Origin: Bacteroidota bacterium
Lineage (GTDB): Bacteria; Bacteroidota; Bacteroidia; B-17B0; Aurantibacillaceae
NCBI GenBank assembly: GCA_030692515.1
Contig: JAUXZS010000030.1
Location: forward strand, 20,506-84,505
Length of the DNA stretch: 64,000 nt
Direction: 5' to 3'
Shown here piece by piece: positions 7,802 through 16,408 of this stretch. Position 1 is the first letter of the stretch. Each line of letters starts with the position of its first letter. The notes under the pieces were generated by a model. It worked only from the letters and a program-made list of their open reading frames with translations, did no database searches and had not been told where the DNA came from. Both the position numbers and the translations under genes were made by a program.

Positions 7802-8805
7802 TGATTAGAGCCGCAATAACAGCAGTAGCCGGCTTTTTGCCAGATAACATTGTAACTAACGCTGATCTTGAAAAAATTATCGATACTACTGATGAATGGA
7901 TAACGTCTCGCACTGGTATTAAACAACGTCATTTAGAAAATGATCCAACAAAAGCCACTTCCGACATGGGAGCTGAGGCTGTAAAGTTATTGTGCAAAAA
8001 ACGCGGAATAAACCCTGATGAAATTGATTTATTAATTTGCGCTACAGTTACACCTGATATGGTTTTTCCTGCAACCGCAAATTTAATTGCGACAAAAATT
8101 GGAGCTACGAATGCTTGGAGTTTTGATCTTGGCGCGGCATGCTCTGGCTTTATTTATGGTTTAACAACCGGAGCTCAATTTATTGAGTCGGGGAGATATA
8201 AAAAAGTAGTTGTTGTTGGAGCTGATATGATGAGTAGAATAATTGACTATACTGATAGAACTACTTGTGTTATTTTTGGGGATGGAGCAGGCGCGGTATT
8301 ATTAGAGCCAAGCACAGAAGATGTTGGATTAGTTGATTTTATATTGCATGCTGATGGTAACGGCGCCAATCATTTGCATATGAAAGCTGGCGGTTCTCTA
8401 AATCCTGCGAGCCATGAAACAGTAGATAATAAAATGCATTTTGTTTATCAAGAAGGTCAGGCTGTTTTTAAACATGCGGTTTATAATATGGCTGAGGTAA
8501 GTGTACAAATAATGGAGAAAAATAATTTAACCCATAACGATGTAACTTGGCTTGCTGCTCATCAAGCAAATAAACGTATCATTGATGCTACATCTAGCCG
8601 TATGGGTATTGGTGCAGAAAAAGTAATGATGAATATTGAGCGCTATGGTAACACAACGGCCGGCACTATACCGCTTTTACTTTGGGATTACGAAAAACAA
8701 TTAAAAAAAGGCGATACAATTATTTTAGCTGCCTTTGGCGGTGGTTTTACTTGGGGCGCTGTTTATTTAAAATGGGCTTACGACGGTAGTAAAACGGGGA
8801 AATAA
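7801..8805 (+). CDS. fabH: Beta-ketoacyl-ACP synthase III
   Basis: The protein has 334 residues. It starts fatty acid synthesis by condensing acetyl-CoA with malonyl-ACP. The thiolase-fold catalytic triad is visible: Cys114 in AACSGF, His254 in AAHQANKRI and Asn284 in RYGNTTAGT. The length is normal for FabH. The plsX-fabH order with rpmF and DUF177 upstream is a widely conserved cluster that ties ribosome and lipid genes together. It ends at the stop codon of the convergent lipoprotein gene with no spacer. Confidence 0.96.
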   Translation: MIRAAITAVAGFLPDNIVTNADLEKIIDTTDEWITSRTGIKQRHLENDPTKATSDMGAEAVKLLCKKRGINPDEIDLLICATVTPDMVFPATANLIATKIGATNAWSFDLGAACSGFIYGLTTGAQFIESGRYKKVVVVGADMMSRIIDYTDRTTCVIFGDGAGAVLLEPSTEDVGLVDFILHADGNGANHLHMKAGGSLNPASHETVDNKMHFVYQEGQAVFKHAVYNMAEVSVQIMEKNNLTHNDVTWLAAHQANKRIIDATSSRMGIGAEKVMMNIERYGNTTAGTIPLLLWDYEKQLKKGDTIILAAFGGGFTWGAVYLKWAYDGSKTGK

Positions 8806-9318
8806 TTAATTCCCAGCTAGTTTTTTTACCATTTTATCGTTTTTAAACAAAACTTTTTCGGCAACTTTTCCAATTGTATCATAGTATAACCATATACTAT
8901 CTCGCATATCATTTTTATAATAACCGGAGTAACGCAATTTCCCATTTTCAAAATAAGTTAAGTTTGGCCCTTCTCGTAAACCTTTATCATAATGCAATTC
9001 GCTCCAGGCTAAGCCGTTTGGGTAAAACGACATCCATTGTCCGTGACGTTTTCCAAATCTAAAATTACCTTTAAACTTAATAATTCCGTTCCCGTATTTG
9101 TCTACATATTCCCCGGTATAATTACTGTCTGGAGGTAAAATCAATAAAGGATTTTTCTTTTTTAAAGAATCTACAACTATTTTTTGTTGGAGTTTAGAAA
9201 TGGAATCAGCAACCGCAGTTTTATGTTCTGTTTCTGGAGTTTCAGTCTTTGTATCGTTCTTACACGAAAAAAGAAATGATATAAAGACAGATAAAATTAT
9301 AAGTGTTATTTTTTTCAT
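8806..9318 (-). CDS. MORN-repeat (YwqK-like) lipoprotein
   Basis: The protein has 170 residues. A lipoprotein signal ends at Cys19 (SFLFSC), followed by a charged linker. Residues ~70-160 carry repeated MORN-type units with the pattern GxxxGxWxxYxxNG: GKRHGQWMSFYPNG, LREGPNLTYFENG and MRDSIWLYYD. Such repeats are structural; YwqK-like proteins in Bacteroidota have no proven shared function. It is probably anchored to an outer or inner membrane leaflet facing the periplasm. It is convergent with fabH and lies downstream of the polyprenyl synthase gene on the same strand. Confidence 0.8.
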   Translation of the reverse strand: MKKITLIILSVFISFLFSCKNDTKTETPETEHKTAVADSISKLQQKIVVDSLKKKNPLLILPPDSNYTGEYVDKYGNGIIKFKGNFRFGKRHGQWMSFYPNGLAWSELHYDKGLREGPNLTYFENGKLRYSGYYKNDMRDSIWLYYDTIGKVAEKVLFKNDKMVKKLAGN

Positions 9319-9342
9319 TCTTAAATTGTCTAAACTTTAAAA

Positions 9343-10320
9343 TTAATTTTTTCTTTCAATGGCGTAAACTAATAATTTTTCTAAGCTATCACGAGAATCG
9401 TTTTTTGGTAGATTTTCTAATATAGCTAGAGCTTTATTTTTATATTCATGCATAACTTTATTCGCATATGCAATACCACCTTTTTCAATTACAAAATCAA
9501 TAACAGTTTTCACTTGTTCACTTTCTTCGTTATGATTTTTTATAATGTTAATTATTTTTCGTTTTTCTAACCAAGTGCAATTATTTAAAGCATAAATTAA
9601 AGGTAAGGTCATTTTTTTCTCTTTAATATCTATGCCAGTTGGTTTGCCAATTTGATCGTCGTTTCCAAAATCAAATAAATCATCTTTTATTTGAAAAGCA
9701 ATTCCTGTAAGTGTTCCAAATTCTTTTGATAAGGCTATTACTTTTTGATCTTCGTTAACAGATGCTACACCGGCAGCGCAACAAGCAGCAATTAACGTTG
9801 CTGTTTTTTTTGTAATTATTTCAAAATAAATTTCTTCCGAAATATCTAAACGTCTGGCTTTTTCTATTTGTAATAATTCGCCCTCACTCATTTCGCGAAC
9901 AGCGTTACTTACAATTTTTAACAAATGGAAATCGTTATTGTCTAAAGAAAGTAACAAACCTTTTGAAAGTAAAAAATCGCCAATTAAAACAGCAATTTTG
10001 TTTTTAAATAAAGCGTTTACACTAAAAAATCCCCTGCGCTCATTGCTGTCATCTACAACATCGTCATGAACCAAAGTAGCTGTGTGTAATAATTCAATTA
10101 ATGCAGCTGCGCGATAAGTACTCTCATTTATTGTTCCTGCATTTTGAGCGCTTAAAAAAACAAATAAGGGACGGATTTGTTTGCCTTTACGTTTTACAAT
10201 GTAGTTCGTAATTTTGTCTAATAAAGGCACAGAGCTTTTCATAGCATCTTTGAATTTTTCTTCAAAGGCTAGCATGTGTTCTGCTACCGGGTGTTTTATT
10301 TGATTTATTGCTTTAGACAA
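9343..10320 (-). CDS. Polyprenyl diphosphate synthase (trans-isoprenyl type)
   Basis: The protein has 325 residues. Both aspartate-rich motifs are present: DDVVDD at 86-91 and KDDLFDFGND around 212-221. GKQIRPLFVFLSA is the conserved first-strand region. Members condense isopentenyl diphosphate onto allylic diphosphates; in Bacteroidota this gene usually makes the long side chain of menaquinone (octaprenyl/heptaprenyl type). Chain length cannot be read here. It lies 20 bases downstream of rlmN, so the two are probably co-transcribed. Confidence 0.92.
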   Translation of the reverse strand: MSKAINQIKHPVAEHMLAFEEKFKDAMKSSVPLLDKITNYIVKRKGKQIRPLFVFLSAQNAGTINESTYRAAALIELLHTATLVHDDVVDDSNERRGFFSVNALFKNKIAVLIGDFLLSKGLLLSLDNNDFHLLKIVSNAVREMSEGELLQIEKARRLDISEEIYFEIITKKTATLIAACCAAGVASVNEDQKVIALSKEFGTLTGIAFQIKDDLFDFGNDDQIGKPTGIDIKEKKMTLPLIYALNNCTWLEKRKIINIIKNHNEESEQVKTVIDFVIEKGGIAYANKVMHEYKNKALAILENLPKNDSRDSLEKLLVYAIERKN

Positions 10321-10340
10321 AGTGGTTCTAAATTAAACTT

Positions 10341-11399
10341 TTATTTTAATTGTTCCATAGCTAATTTATTTTTATTTGCTAATTGTCCGCAAGCTGCATC
10401 AATGTCTTTTCCGCGGCTATGACGTACATTACAAATTATTCCGTTTTTTTCTAAATGATCGGTAAACGCTTTTAAACGCTCACGAGTGGTTTGTTTAAAT
10501 TCCCCATCATCAATTGGATTATATTCAATGATGTTTACTTTGCTTTTTACTTTTTTACAAAAATTTACAAGATCTTGTGCATCAGAAATAGAATCGTTAT
10601 AATCTTTAAAAGCAATATATTCAAAAGTTGGACGGGTGCCGGTTTTATCAATAAAATAATTTAAAGATTGCGCTAAATTTTCTAGAGAATTTGTTTCGTT
10701 AATTGGCATAATATGATTTCTTTTTTCATCACTTGCCGCATGAAGCGAAAGTGCTAAATGAAATTTTACGTTATCATCGGCTAATTTAGCTATCATTTTA
10801 GCAACGCCAGCTGTAGAAACAGTAATACGTTTAGCCGCCATACCTAAACCTTTCGGACTTGTAATTTTTTCAACCGAACTTAACACTTCGTTATAATTAA
10901 GCAAGGGCTCTCCCATGCCCATGTAAACTATATTAGTGAGTGGTGCATTATACCTTTCCATAGCTGTGTTTTTTACTAAAACAACTTGGTCGTATATTTC
11001 ATCTGCATTTAAATTACGCATACGTTTCAACTTTCCTGTTGCACAAAACTTACAAGTTAAACTGCAACCCACTTGCGAAGAAATACAAGCGGTAAAACGA
11101 GTTTGATGCGGAATTAAAACGCTTTCAACAACATAATTATCATGCAGTCGCATGGCGCACTTTATGGTTCTGTCTGAGCTAACCTGAAGTTCGCTAATTT
11201 GAACGGCATTAATGGCAAAATTTGTATTTAAGTAATCTCTTAAATTTTTTGAGAGATTTGACATTTGGTCAAAATTAACTGCGCTTTTTGCCCATAGCCA
11301 GTCATAAACCTGTTTAGCTCTAAAAGCAGGCTCATTTATTTCTTGAAATAATTGGGCTAATTGCTCAACTGTTAACGCGCGTATGTCTTTTTTAACCAT
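10341..11399 (-). CDS. rlmN: 23S rRNA (adenine2503-C2)-methyltransferase / tRNA A37 methylase
   Basis: The protein has 352 residues and is a radical SAM enzyme with the CxxxCxxC cluster in CSLTCKFCATG. It also carries NIVYMGMGEPLLNY, STAGV, LSLHAA and the C-terminal GKDIDAACGQL with the substrate-bridging Cys. I start at the ATG at 11399 (MVKKDIRALTVEQL), which fits the family. An in-frame ATG at 11411 would lie upstream of the transcription start predicted from TATCTTTA at 11413-11420. It is divergent from the amidohydrolase gene. Confidence 0.95.
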   Translation of the reverse strand: MVKKDIRALTVEQLAQLFQEINEPAFRAKQVYDWLWAKSAVNFDQMSNLSKNLRDYLNTNFAINAVQISELQVSSDRTIKCAMRLHDNYVVESVLIPHQTRFTACISSQVGCSLTCKFCATGKLKRMRNLNADEIYDQVVLVKNTAMERYNAPLTNIVYMGMGEPLLNYNEVLSSVEKITSPKGLGMAAKRITVSTAGVAKMIAKLADDNVKFHLALSLHAASDEKRNHIMPINETNSLENLAQSLNYFIDKTGTRPTFEYIAFKDYNDSISDAQDLVNFCKKVKSKVNIIEYNPIDDGEFKQTTRERLKAFTDHLEKNGIICNVRHSRGKDIDAACGQLANKNKLAMEQLK

Positions 11400-11412
11400 T
11401 AAATTAATCATG

Positions 11413-11420
11413 TAAAGATA
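11413..11420 (-). promoter_or_regulatory. -7 element for rlmN
   Basis: On the minus strand this reads TATCTTTA, the TAnnTTTR form seen at other promoters here. No good TTTG is found 19 nt upstream. Its position supports translation from 11399. Confidence 0.5.
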
Positions 11421-11441
11421 CCATACAAACTTATAAATAAC

Positions 11442-11449
11442 TAACTTTA
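11442..11449 (+). promoter_or_regulatory. -7 element for the amidohydrolase gene, start codon 4 nt away
   Basis: TAACTTTA is followed by four bases and then the GTG start at 11454, which implies a leaderless or near-leaderless mRNA. Confidence 0.55.
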
Positions 11450-11453
11450 CAAG

Positions 11454-12611
11454 GTGCGTTTTTTAGCTGCAAATAGGATATTTGATGGTAAGCAGTATTT
11501 GCCAGAAGGCTCGGTGTTGTTACTGGATAGCCAAAATAGGTTAAAAGAAGTTGTTTTAGAATCTGCTATCGAAAAAAAAGAAATCGAATTCTTTGATGGG
11601 ATAATTACACCCGGCTTTGTAAATACACATTGCCATTTAGAATTAAGTCATTTAAAAAATAAGATACAAAAACACACAGGTATACCCGAATTTGGAAAAC
11701 AAATTATTACCCAGCGAATGAGCGGTTTTACAAAAGAAGAAATTTTTGAAAATGCAAATGCCGCGGATAAAGAAATGTGGGATAACGGTATTGTTGCAGT
11801 TGGAGATATTAGCAACAATGATGATAGCTTTAAAACAAAACAAAATTCTAAATTATTTTACCACACTTTTGTTGAAGTCCTCGGATTAAATCCAATAAAT
11901 CAATTAATGATGTTGGATTTTGGTTTAACAATTTTAAAACAACTACAACAAAATAATTTAACTGGAAGTATGGCTGCGCATGCGCCTTATAGCACTTCCC
12001 TTGAGCTGATAGAAAGCATTGCTAATTATGACAAAGAAAACAATTTACCTTTTTCGATACATAATCAAGAAACCGAAGAAGAAACAAAGTTTTTTTTAGG
12101 GCAAGAGAATGATTTCAAAAAATTATATGATTTTTTAAAACTAGATATTTCTTGGTTTAAAGCACCCGGTTGTTCTAGCTTAAAATCTTTTATTGATGTA
12201 GTAAAAAACCAAAGGGCTATTTTAGTACACAACACTTTTTCTAGTTGCGAAGATGTTGCTTTAGCTTCAGAAAAAAATTGCTTTTTTTGTTTTTGTCCGA
12301 ATGCTAATTTATATATTGAGAATAAACTGCCGGACTTTAATTTATTTAAGAATTTTACAAATTCTATTTGTATTGGCACAGACAGTCTAGCAAGCAATGA
12401 CGCTTTAAATTTAGTAGAGGAAGTAAATTTACTTCTTAATAACACAGCTATTTTTACTCTAGAAAATTGTTTACAAATGATAACTTTTAATGGAGCAAAA
12501 GCCTTAAATATTACTAACGAATTTGGACAGTTATTAGTCGGAAAAAACGCAGGTTTAAATTTGATTGATTTTAAAAACAATCAACTAAAATTTATTAAAA
12601 AACTTACATAA
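11454..12611 (+). CDS. Amidohydrolase, aminodeoxyfutalosine deaminase / chlorohydrolase-like
   Basis: The protein has 385 residues and a GTG start. The metal-binding motifs of the deaminase branch are visible: NTHCHLELSHL (His59, His61), AAHAPYSTS, SIHNQETEEE and GTDSLASND. The HLELS variant is shared with deaminases of the futalosine menaquinone pathway and with S-adenosylhomocysteine/methylthioadenosine deaminases; I cannot separate these. The nearby polyprenyl synthase would fit a quinone role, but no other mqn gene is in the window. It is followed 10 bases later by an MBL-fold gene. Confidence 0.75.
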   Translation: MRFLAANRIFDGKQYLPEGSVLLLDSQNRLKEVVLESAIEKKEIEFFDGIITPGFVNTHCHLELSHLKNKIQKHTGIPEFGKQIITQRMSGFTKEEIFENANAADKEMWDNGIVAVGDISNNDDSFKTKQNSKLFYHTFVEVLGLNPINQLMMLDFGLTILKQLQQNNLTGSMAAHAPYSTSLELIESIANYDKENNLPFSIHNQETEEETKFFLGQENDFKKLYDFLKLDISWFKAPGCSSLKSFIDVVKNQRAILVHNTFSSCEDVALASEKNCFFCFCPNANLYIENKLPDFNLFKNFTNSICIGTDSLASNDALNLVEEVNLLLNNTAIFTLENCLQMITFNGAKALNITNEFGQLLVGKNAGLNLIDFKNNQLKFIKKLT

Positions 12612-12621
12612 ATTTATAATT

Positions 12622-13260
12622 ATGCTTTACTTAAAATCATTTTGTTTTAATCCCTTTCAACAAAACACTTATTTATTATATGATAATGAGGGAACAGCTT
12701 TTATTATTGACCCAGGAAATTATACTGCATCAGAAAACAGCATTCTCAAAAATTTTATTCAGGAAAAAAATTTAAAACTAACGCGCTTGCTTCTAACGCA
12801 CGCGCATATTGATCATATTCTCGGAAATAAATTTATTTTTGACACCTATGGTTTACTTCCAGAATCTCATGTTGAAGAATTATATTTTATTGAAAAACTT
12901 CCGCAAACCGCAGCAATGTATGATGTGCCCTGCGACCCTTCTCCGTTTCCGGAAAAATTTATTGTGCCCGGTGATAAAATTAAATTAGGTGAGTATGAAT
13001 TCGACACTATTTTTACGCCTGGGCATTCTCCGGGAAGCATCTCGTTTTATAATAAAGAAAATAAATTATTAATTAGCGGCGATGTTCTTTTTCAGAACAG
13101 TATTGGCCGTACAGATTTGCCAAAAGGCGATCACGAAACATTAATTAAATCCATTAAGGAAAAATTGTTTTGTTTGCCAAACGACGTTAAAGTTTACAGC
13201 GGGCACGGACCAAGTACAACAATTGGTTATGAAAAGGAAAACAACCCTTTTTTAGTTTAA
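12622..13260 (+). CDS. MBL-fold metallo-hydrolase (glyoxalase II-like)
   Basis: The protein has 212 residues. The metallo-beta-lactamase signature THAHIDH (His60, His62, Asp64, His65) is intact. TPGHSPGSISFY, SGDVLFQNSIGRTDLPKGD and YSGHGPSTTIGYE supply the remaining metal ligands. Size and motifs match the small YcbL-like hydroxyacylglutathione hydrolase relatives, which are broad thioesterases. The substrate is not known. It is probably co-transcribed with the amidohydrolase. Confidence 0.9.
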   Translation: MLYLKSFCFNPFQQNTYLLYDNEGTAFIIDPGNYTASENSILKNFIQEKNLKLTRLLLTHAHIDHILGNKFIFDTYGLLPESHVEELYFIEKLPQTAAMYDVPCDPSPFPEKFIVPGDKIKLGEYEFDTIFTPGHSPGSISFYNKENKLLISGDVLFQNSIGRTDLPKGDHETLIKSIKEKLFCLPNDVKVYSGHGPSTTIGYEKENNPFLV

Positions 13261-13340
13261 AATTTTACCACTTAACAATAATATCGGGCATTTTAAGAAG
13301 TTTCGGGGCATATAATTAGGCTCTAAATTAATATTCTGGT

Positions 13341-13348
13341 TATCTTTA
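13341..13348 (+). promoter_or_regulatory. -7 element before the beta-barrel gene
   Basis: TATCTTTA is followed by four bases and then ATC at 13353. The spacing equals that at 11454, 17381 and 45929. Confidence 0.5.
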
Positions 13349-13352
13349 CGCC

Positions 13353-13985
13353 ATCAGAATAACTGCATTCATAATCACTTTTTTATTTGGTCTAAATCTT
13401 TTAGCTCAAGAGCCCGTACTTATTCCAGCTCCTGAAAAACCTAAATATGATAGAAAGGAGGAGATTATACACGATGGAAAAAGATATAGGTTATACAATG
13501 ATTATATTACTCTTGGAGGCTCATTTTTTAATACAAGTTTAAGATTTGATTCTCAACAAGCAGTTGCTTTAGATTTTCATTTTCATATTCGTCGTCAATA
13601 TTTTCAAGCAGGAATTGCAATTAGTGGAAATAAATTTTTAGACAATAGTCAAACACAAGGCCGGCTTGGTTATGGTTATAGAAAAGAAACCTCAAAATTT
13701 AACCTTGCATTTTTTGGCGGACCAACTTTTTTTACAGGAGTATATGGCGTTCCTGATACTGCTGGAACTTATAGGCCAGAATTTTATCAAGGAATTGGAG
13801 CATATGTTTGTGCTCAAGGAGTGATAAAATTAGCGTACGATATAGGTATTGGCGCCGAGTTATTTTCCGAAATAAATTACAAGCAAAGAGTAGTAGGCAT
13901 AAAAATTTTCTTGTTTTTTTCAGGTGCTTATCGTGGCGTAAAAAGAAATTATAATCCAAACGTTAGATCCGAGAATAAAAAATGA
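13353..13985 (+). CDS. Outer-membrane beta-barrel-like protein with ATC as likely start
   Basis: The frame is open from 13332 to 13985 but has no ATG, GTG or TTG near its beginning; the first such codon is GTG at 13821. From ATC 13353 the product reads MRITAFIITFLFGLNLLAQ (if initiated as Met), a perfect signal peptide, followed by ~190 residues of alternating aromatic/Gly strands (GGSFFNTSLRF, FHFHIRRQYFQAGIAISG, GIGAELFSEINYK) typical of a small barrel. The stop overlaps the next gene's ATG (ATGA), as in coupled operons. It may use a rare AUC start, or an ATG may have been lost by mutation or sequencing error. Confidence 0.7.
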   Translation: MRITAFIITFLFGLNLLAQEPVLIPAPEKPKYDRKEEIIHDGKRYRLYNDYITLGGSFFNTSLRFDSQQAVALDFHFHIRRQYFQAGIAISGNKFLDNSQTQGRLGYGYRKETSKFNLAFFGGPTFFTGVYGVPDTAGTYRPEFYQGIGAYVCAQGVIKLAYDIGIGAELFSEINYKQRVVGIKIFLFFSGAYRGVKRNYNPNVRSENKK

Positions 13986-15040
13986 TTGAATTTATTATTG
14001 TTGGTAGGGGTTTGGCAGCATCTGTTATCGCTCATGCTCTGCACCAAGAAAATATTTCCTTTAAAATAATTGGCAACGAAAGTTTAAGTAATTGCTCAAA
14101 AGTTGCGGCAGGAATTTGGAATCCAATAGTTTTTAAGCGACTAACAAAAAGTTGGTTAGCCGATGAAATTATTCCTTATTTAAATCAATTTTATTCCCAA
14201 GTTGAGAAGAAAGTAAATAAAAAATTAATTACACAAAGGGCATTAATAAAACCTTTTACAGAAGAGCAAGAAAAAAAACTTTGGCAAAAAAAAGCAAGTT
14301 TAGAGTTATCTGATTTCCTCGATGACACTATTTATAATGCTGATTCTACTAATCTAAACAACTGTAAGATTATTAATCAATATGGTATTGTTAAACAAAG
14401 TGGAAATTTGGATGTTAATGAATTTTTAAAAAGCACCAATTCTATTTTTACCGAGAGCGTTATTGATGAGGTTTTTGATTATAACGAGTTAAAAATAAAT
14501 TCTGATTTCGTTTCCTACAAGAACATCAAGACCAAAAATATTATTTTTTGTGAGGGATATTTAGTAAAAAATAATCCTCATTTTAATTGGATTAAACTTA
14601 AACCAGCAAAAGGCGAAGTGCTCACGCTTGTTAGTTCGGATTTAAAATTAAAAAATCAGATTTTAAATAGAAATGGGTTTTTAATGGATCTAGACAATGA
14701 TACTTTTAAGCTTGGTGCAACTTATGAATGGGATGATCTTTCGGAGGAGCCTACTCAAAAAGGCTTAGTAGAGCTACAGACGAAGCTCCAGCAATTAATT
14801 TCTTGTGAGTACACCATACAAAGCCATCAAGCCGGCGTTAGGCCGTCTTCTAGCGATAGAAGACCAATTATAGGCCCACATCCTGCCCACAAAAACCTGT
14901 TTATTTTTAACGGCTTAGGAACAAAAGGTGTAATGTTAGCGCCTTATTTTGCAAAAAAGTTCGTAAATTTCTACTTGAAAAAAGAAACATTACATAATGA
15001 TGTAATGGTTAACCGTTTCTATTCGCAATATGCTCAATAA
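13982..15040 (+). CDS. FAD-dependent oxidoreductase (DAO/glycine oxidase family)
   Basis: The protein has 352 residues. The N-terminal dinucleotide fold is IIVGRGLAASVIAHAL, a slightly altered GxGxxG. SKVAAGIWNPIVFKRLT and the C-terminal GVRPSSSDRRPIIGPHP followed by FNGLGTKGVMLAPYFA are characteristic of the D-amino acid oxidase-like family. The substrate is unknown. It overlaps the barrel gene upstream by 4 nt and rimB downstream by 11 nt, so it belongs to that operon. Confidence 0.85.
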   Translation: MIEFIIVGRGLAASVIAHALHQENISFKIIGNESLSNCSKVAAGIWNPIVFKRLTKSWLADEIIPYLNQFYSQVEKKVNKKLITQRALIKPFTEEQEKKLWQKKASLELSDFLDDTIYNADSTNLNNCKIINQYGIVKQSGNLDVNEFLKSTNSIFTESVIDEVFDYNELKINSDFVSYKNIKTKNIIFCEGYLVKNNPHFNWIKLKPAKGEVLTLVSSDLKLKNQILNRNGFLMDLDNDTFKLGATYEWDDLSEEPTQKGLVELQTKLQQLISCEYTIQSHQAGVRPSSSDRRPIIGPHPAHKNLFIFNGLGTKGVMLAPYFAKKFVNFYLKKETLHNDVMVNRFYSQYAQ

Positions 15041-15500
15041 AAAAAATGTTATAAAATTAATTGGTAGGCGAGAGTTTGTAGATTTTCCTTTACTTGGTGT
15101 TTTTAATATTGAAGCAAAAATAGATTCTGGCGCCTACACTTCTTCAATTCACTGCTCTGAAATTTATATTAAAGAGGAAAATAATAAATCTATACTTTGT
15201 TTTGTTGTTTTTGCTGAACCCAAAAATCAAAATCTGCAATGTTTTGATGAATTCTATCTAAAGAAAATAAAAAATTCTTTCGGGGAAATTGAAGAGCGCT
15301 ATGTCATAAAAACAAACATAAAAATTGGAGGCAAAACCATCAAAACCACAGTGTCCCTTTCTGATAGAGTTAATATGCGTTATGATGTTTTAATAGGACG
15401 TAAATTACTTAAAGGAAAATTTATTATTGATGTCAATCAAATTCATACAGGTGGTAAACAATTACCCGAAGAAATTCTCAACTCAACCCTAATAAAATAA
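15030..15500 (+). CDS. rimB: RimK-associated retropepsin-like protease (RimB family)
   Basis: The protein has 156 residues. It shows the aspartic-protease-like motif KIDSGAYTSSIH (Asp32-Ser-Gly) and the conserved RYDVLIGRKLLKGKFIIDV. It belongs to the putative ATP-dependent zinc protease family of retropepsin fold. Family members sit beside rimK and are proposed to trim glutamate tails added to ribosomal protein S6. Here rimK follows after three bases. The gene symbol rests on family plus context. Confidence 0.85.
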   Translation: MLNKKNVIKLIGRREFVDFPLLGVFNIEAKIDSGAYTSSIHCSEIYIKEENNKSILCFVVFAEPKNQNLQCFDEFYLKKIKNSFGEIEERYVIKTNIKIGGKTIKTTVSLSDRVNMRYDVLIGRKLLKGKFIIDVNQIHTGGKQLPEEILNSTLIK

Positions 15501-15503
15501 TTT

Positions 15504-16400
15504 ATGAAAATTGCGATTTTGTCTCGTAATAAAAATTTGTACTCTACTAAAAGATTAATAGAGGCAGCCGAAATTCGGGGTCACGAAGCACTGTTATTAG
15601 ATCACATGAAATGTGTTTTAGTAATAGAACAAGGCCGACCCCATATTTATTTTAATGGGAAAGAAGTTACGGATGTTAACGCTGTAATACCGCGTATTGG
15701 GGCCTCTGCAACGTTTTATGGCTCTGCGGTAGTTCGTCAATTTGAAATGATGAAAATATTCACAGCTGTTGAATCGCAAGCCTTAGTACGTTCTCGTGAT
15801 AAATTAAGGAGTTTGCAAATTTTAGCCCGTGCAGGAATTGGCATTCCTAAAACCGCATTTGCATCTTCGCCAAAAGATAAAGATTTGGATAATGTAATTG
15901 ACAGTGTTGGCGGCGCACCTTGCGTTATTAAGCTTTTAGAAGGCACTCAAGGTATTGGCGTTATTTTAGCCGAAAATCAAAAAGCTGCTAAAAGTGTATT
16001 AGAAGCTTTTATGAAATTAAAAGAAAATATGTTAGTGCAGGAATTTATTAAAGAAGCGGGTGGTGCTGATATACGTGTTTTTGTTGTTGATGGACAAATT
16101 GTTGGTGCCATGAAACGTCAGGCAAAAGAGGGAGAATTTAGAAGTAATTTACACAGAGGAGGAACCGCAAGTGTTATTGTTTTAACACCTGAAGAACGTT
16201 CAACAGCAATTAAGGCTGTAAAAAAATTAGGGCTTGGTATAGCAGGCGTTGATATCTTACAATCAAGTCGCGGGCCGTTAGTGATGGAAGTTAATTCATC
16301 TCCCGGTTTAGAAGGAATTGAAGGTGCAACGCAAGTGGATATTGCCGGAAAAATAATTGAGTATGTTGAAAGAAATGAATTTAATAAACCCGGAGAATAA
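15504..16400 (+). CDS. rimK: Ribosomal protein S6 glutamate ligase, ATP-grasp
   Basis: The protein has 298 residues. ATP-grasp features are: [18 protein letters not shown] (Lys and Gly-rich loop), [38 protein letters not shown], and [17 protein letters not shown] (metal-binding Glu/Asn). RimK adds glutamate residues to the C-terminus of ribosomal protein S6. The length is the family norm (~300). The gene sits tightly between rimB and an M14-type peptidase gene, the common RimK neighbourhood, which supports a tuned add/trim cycle. Confidence 0.93.
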   Translation: MKIAILSRNKNLYSTKRLIEAAEIRGHEALLLDHMKCVLVIEQGRPHIYFNGKEVTDVNAVIPRIGASATFYGSAVVRQFEMMKIFTAVESQALVRSRDKLRSLQILARAGIGIPKTAFASSPKDKDLDNVIDSVGGAPCVIKLLEGTQGIGVILAENQKAAKSVLEAFMKLKENMLVQEFIKEAGGADIRVFVVDGQIVGAMKRQAKEGEFRSNLHRGGTASVIVLTPEERSTAIKAVKKLGLGIAGVDILQSSRGPLVMEVNSSPGLEGIEGATQVDIAGKIIEYVERNEFNKPGE

Positions 16401-16408
16401 TTTTTAAA

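Noticed and set aside
12065..12580. 171-codon minus-strand ORF
   Set aside because: It lies wholly antisense to the amidohydrolase gene with its metal motifs; the product is a Lys/Ser/Phe-rich translation without domains.
13732..13959. 75-codon minus-strand ORF
   Set aside because: It is antisense to the beta-barrel gene at 13353-13985, which has a signal peptide, barrel strands and an ATGA overlap with its neighbour; the minus-strand product shows no family features.
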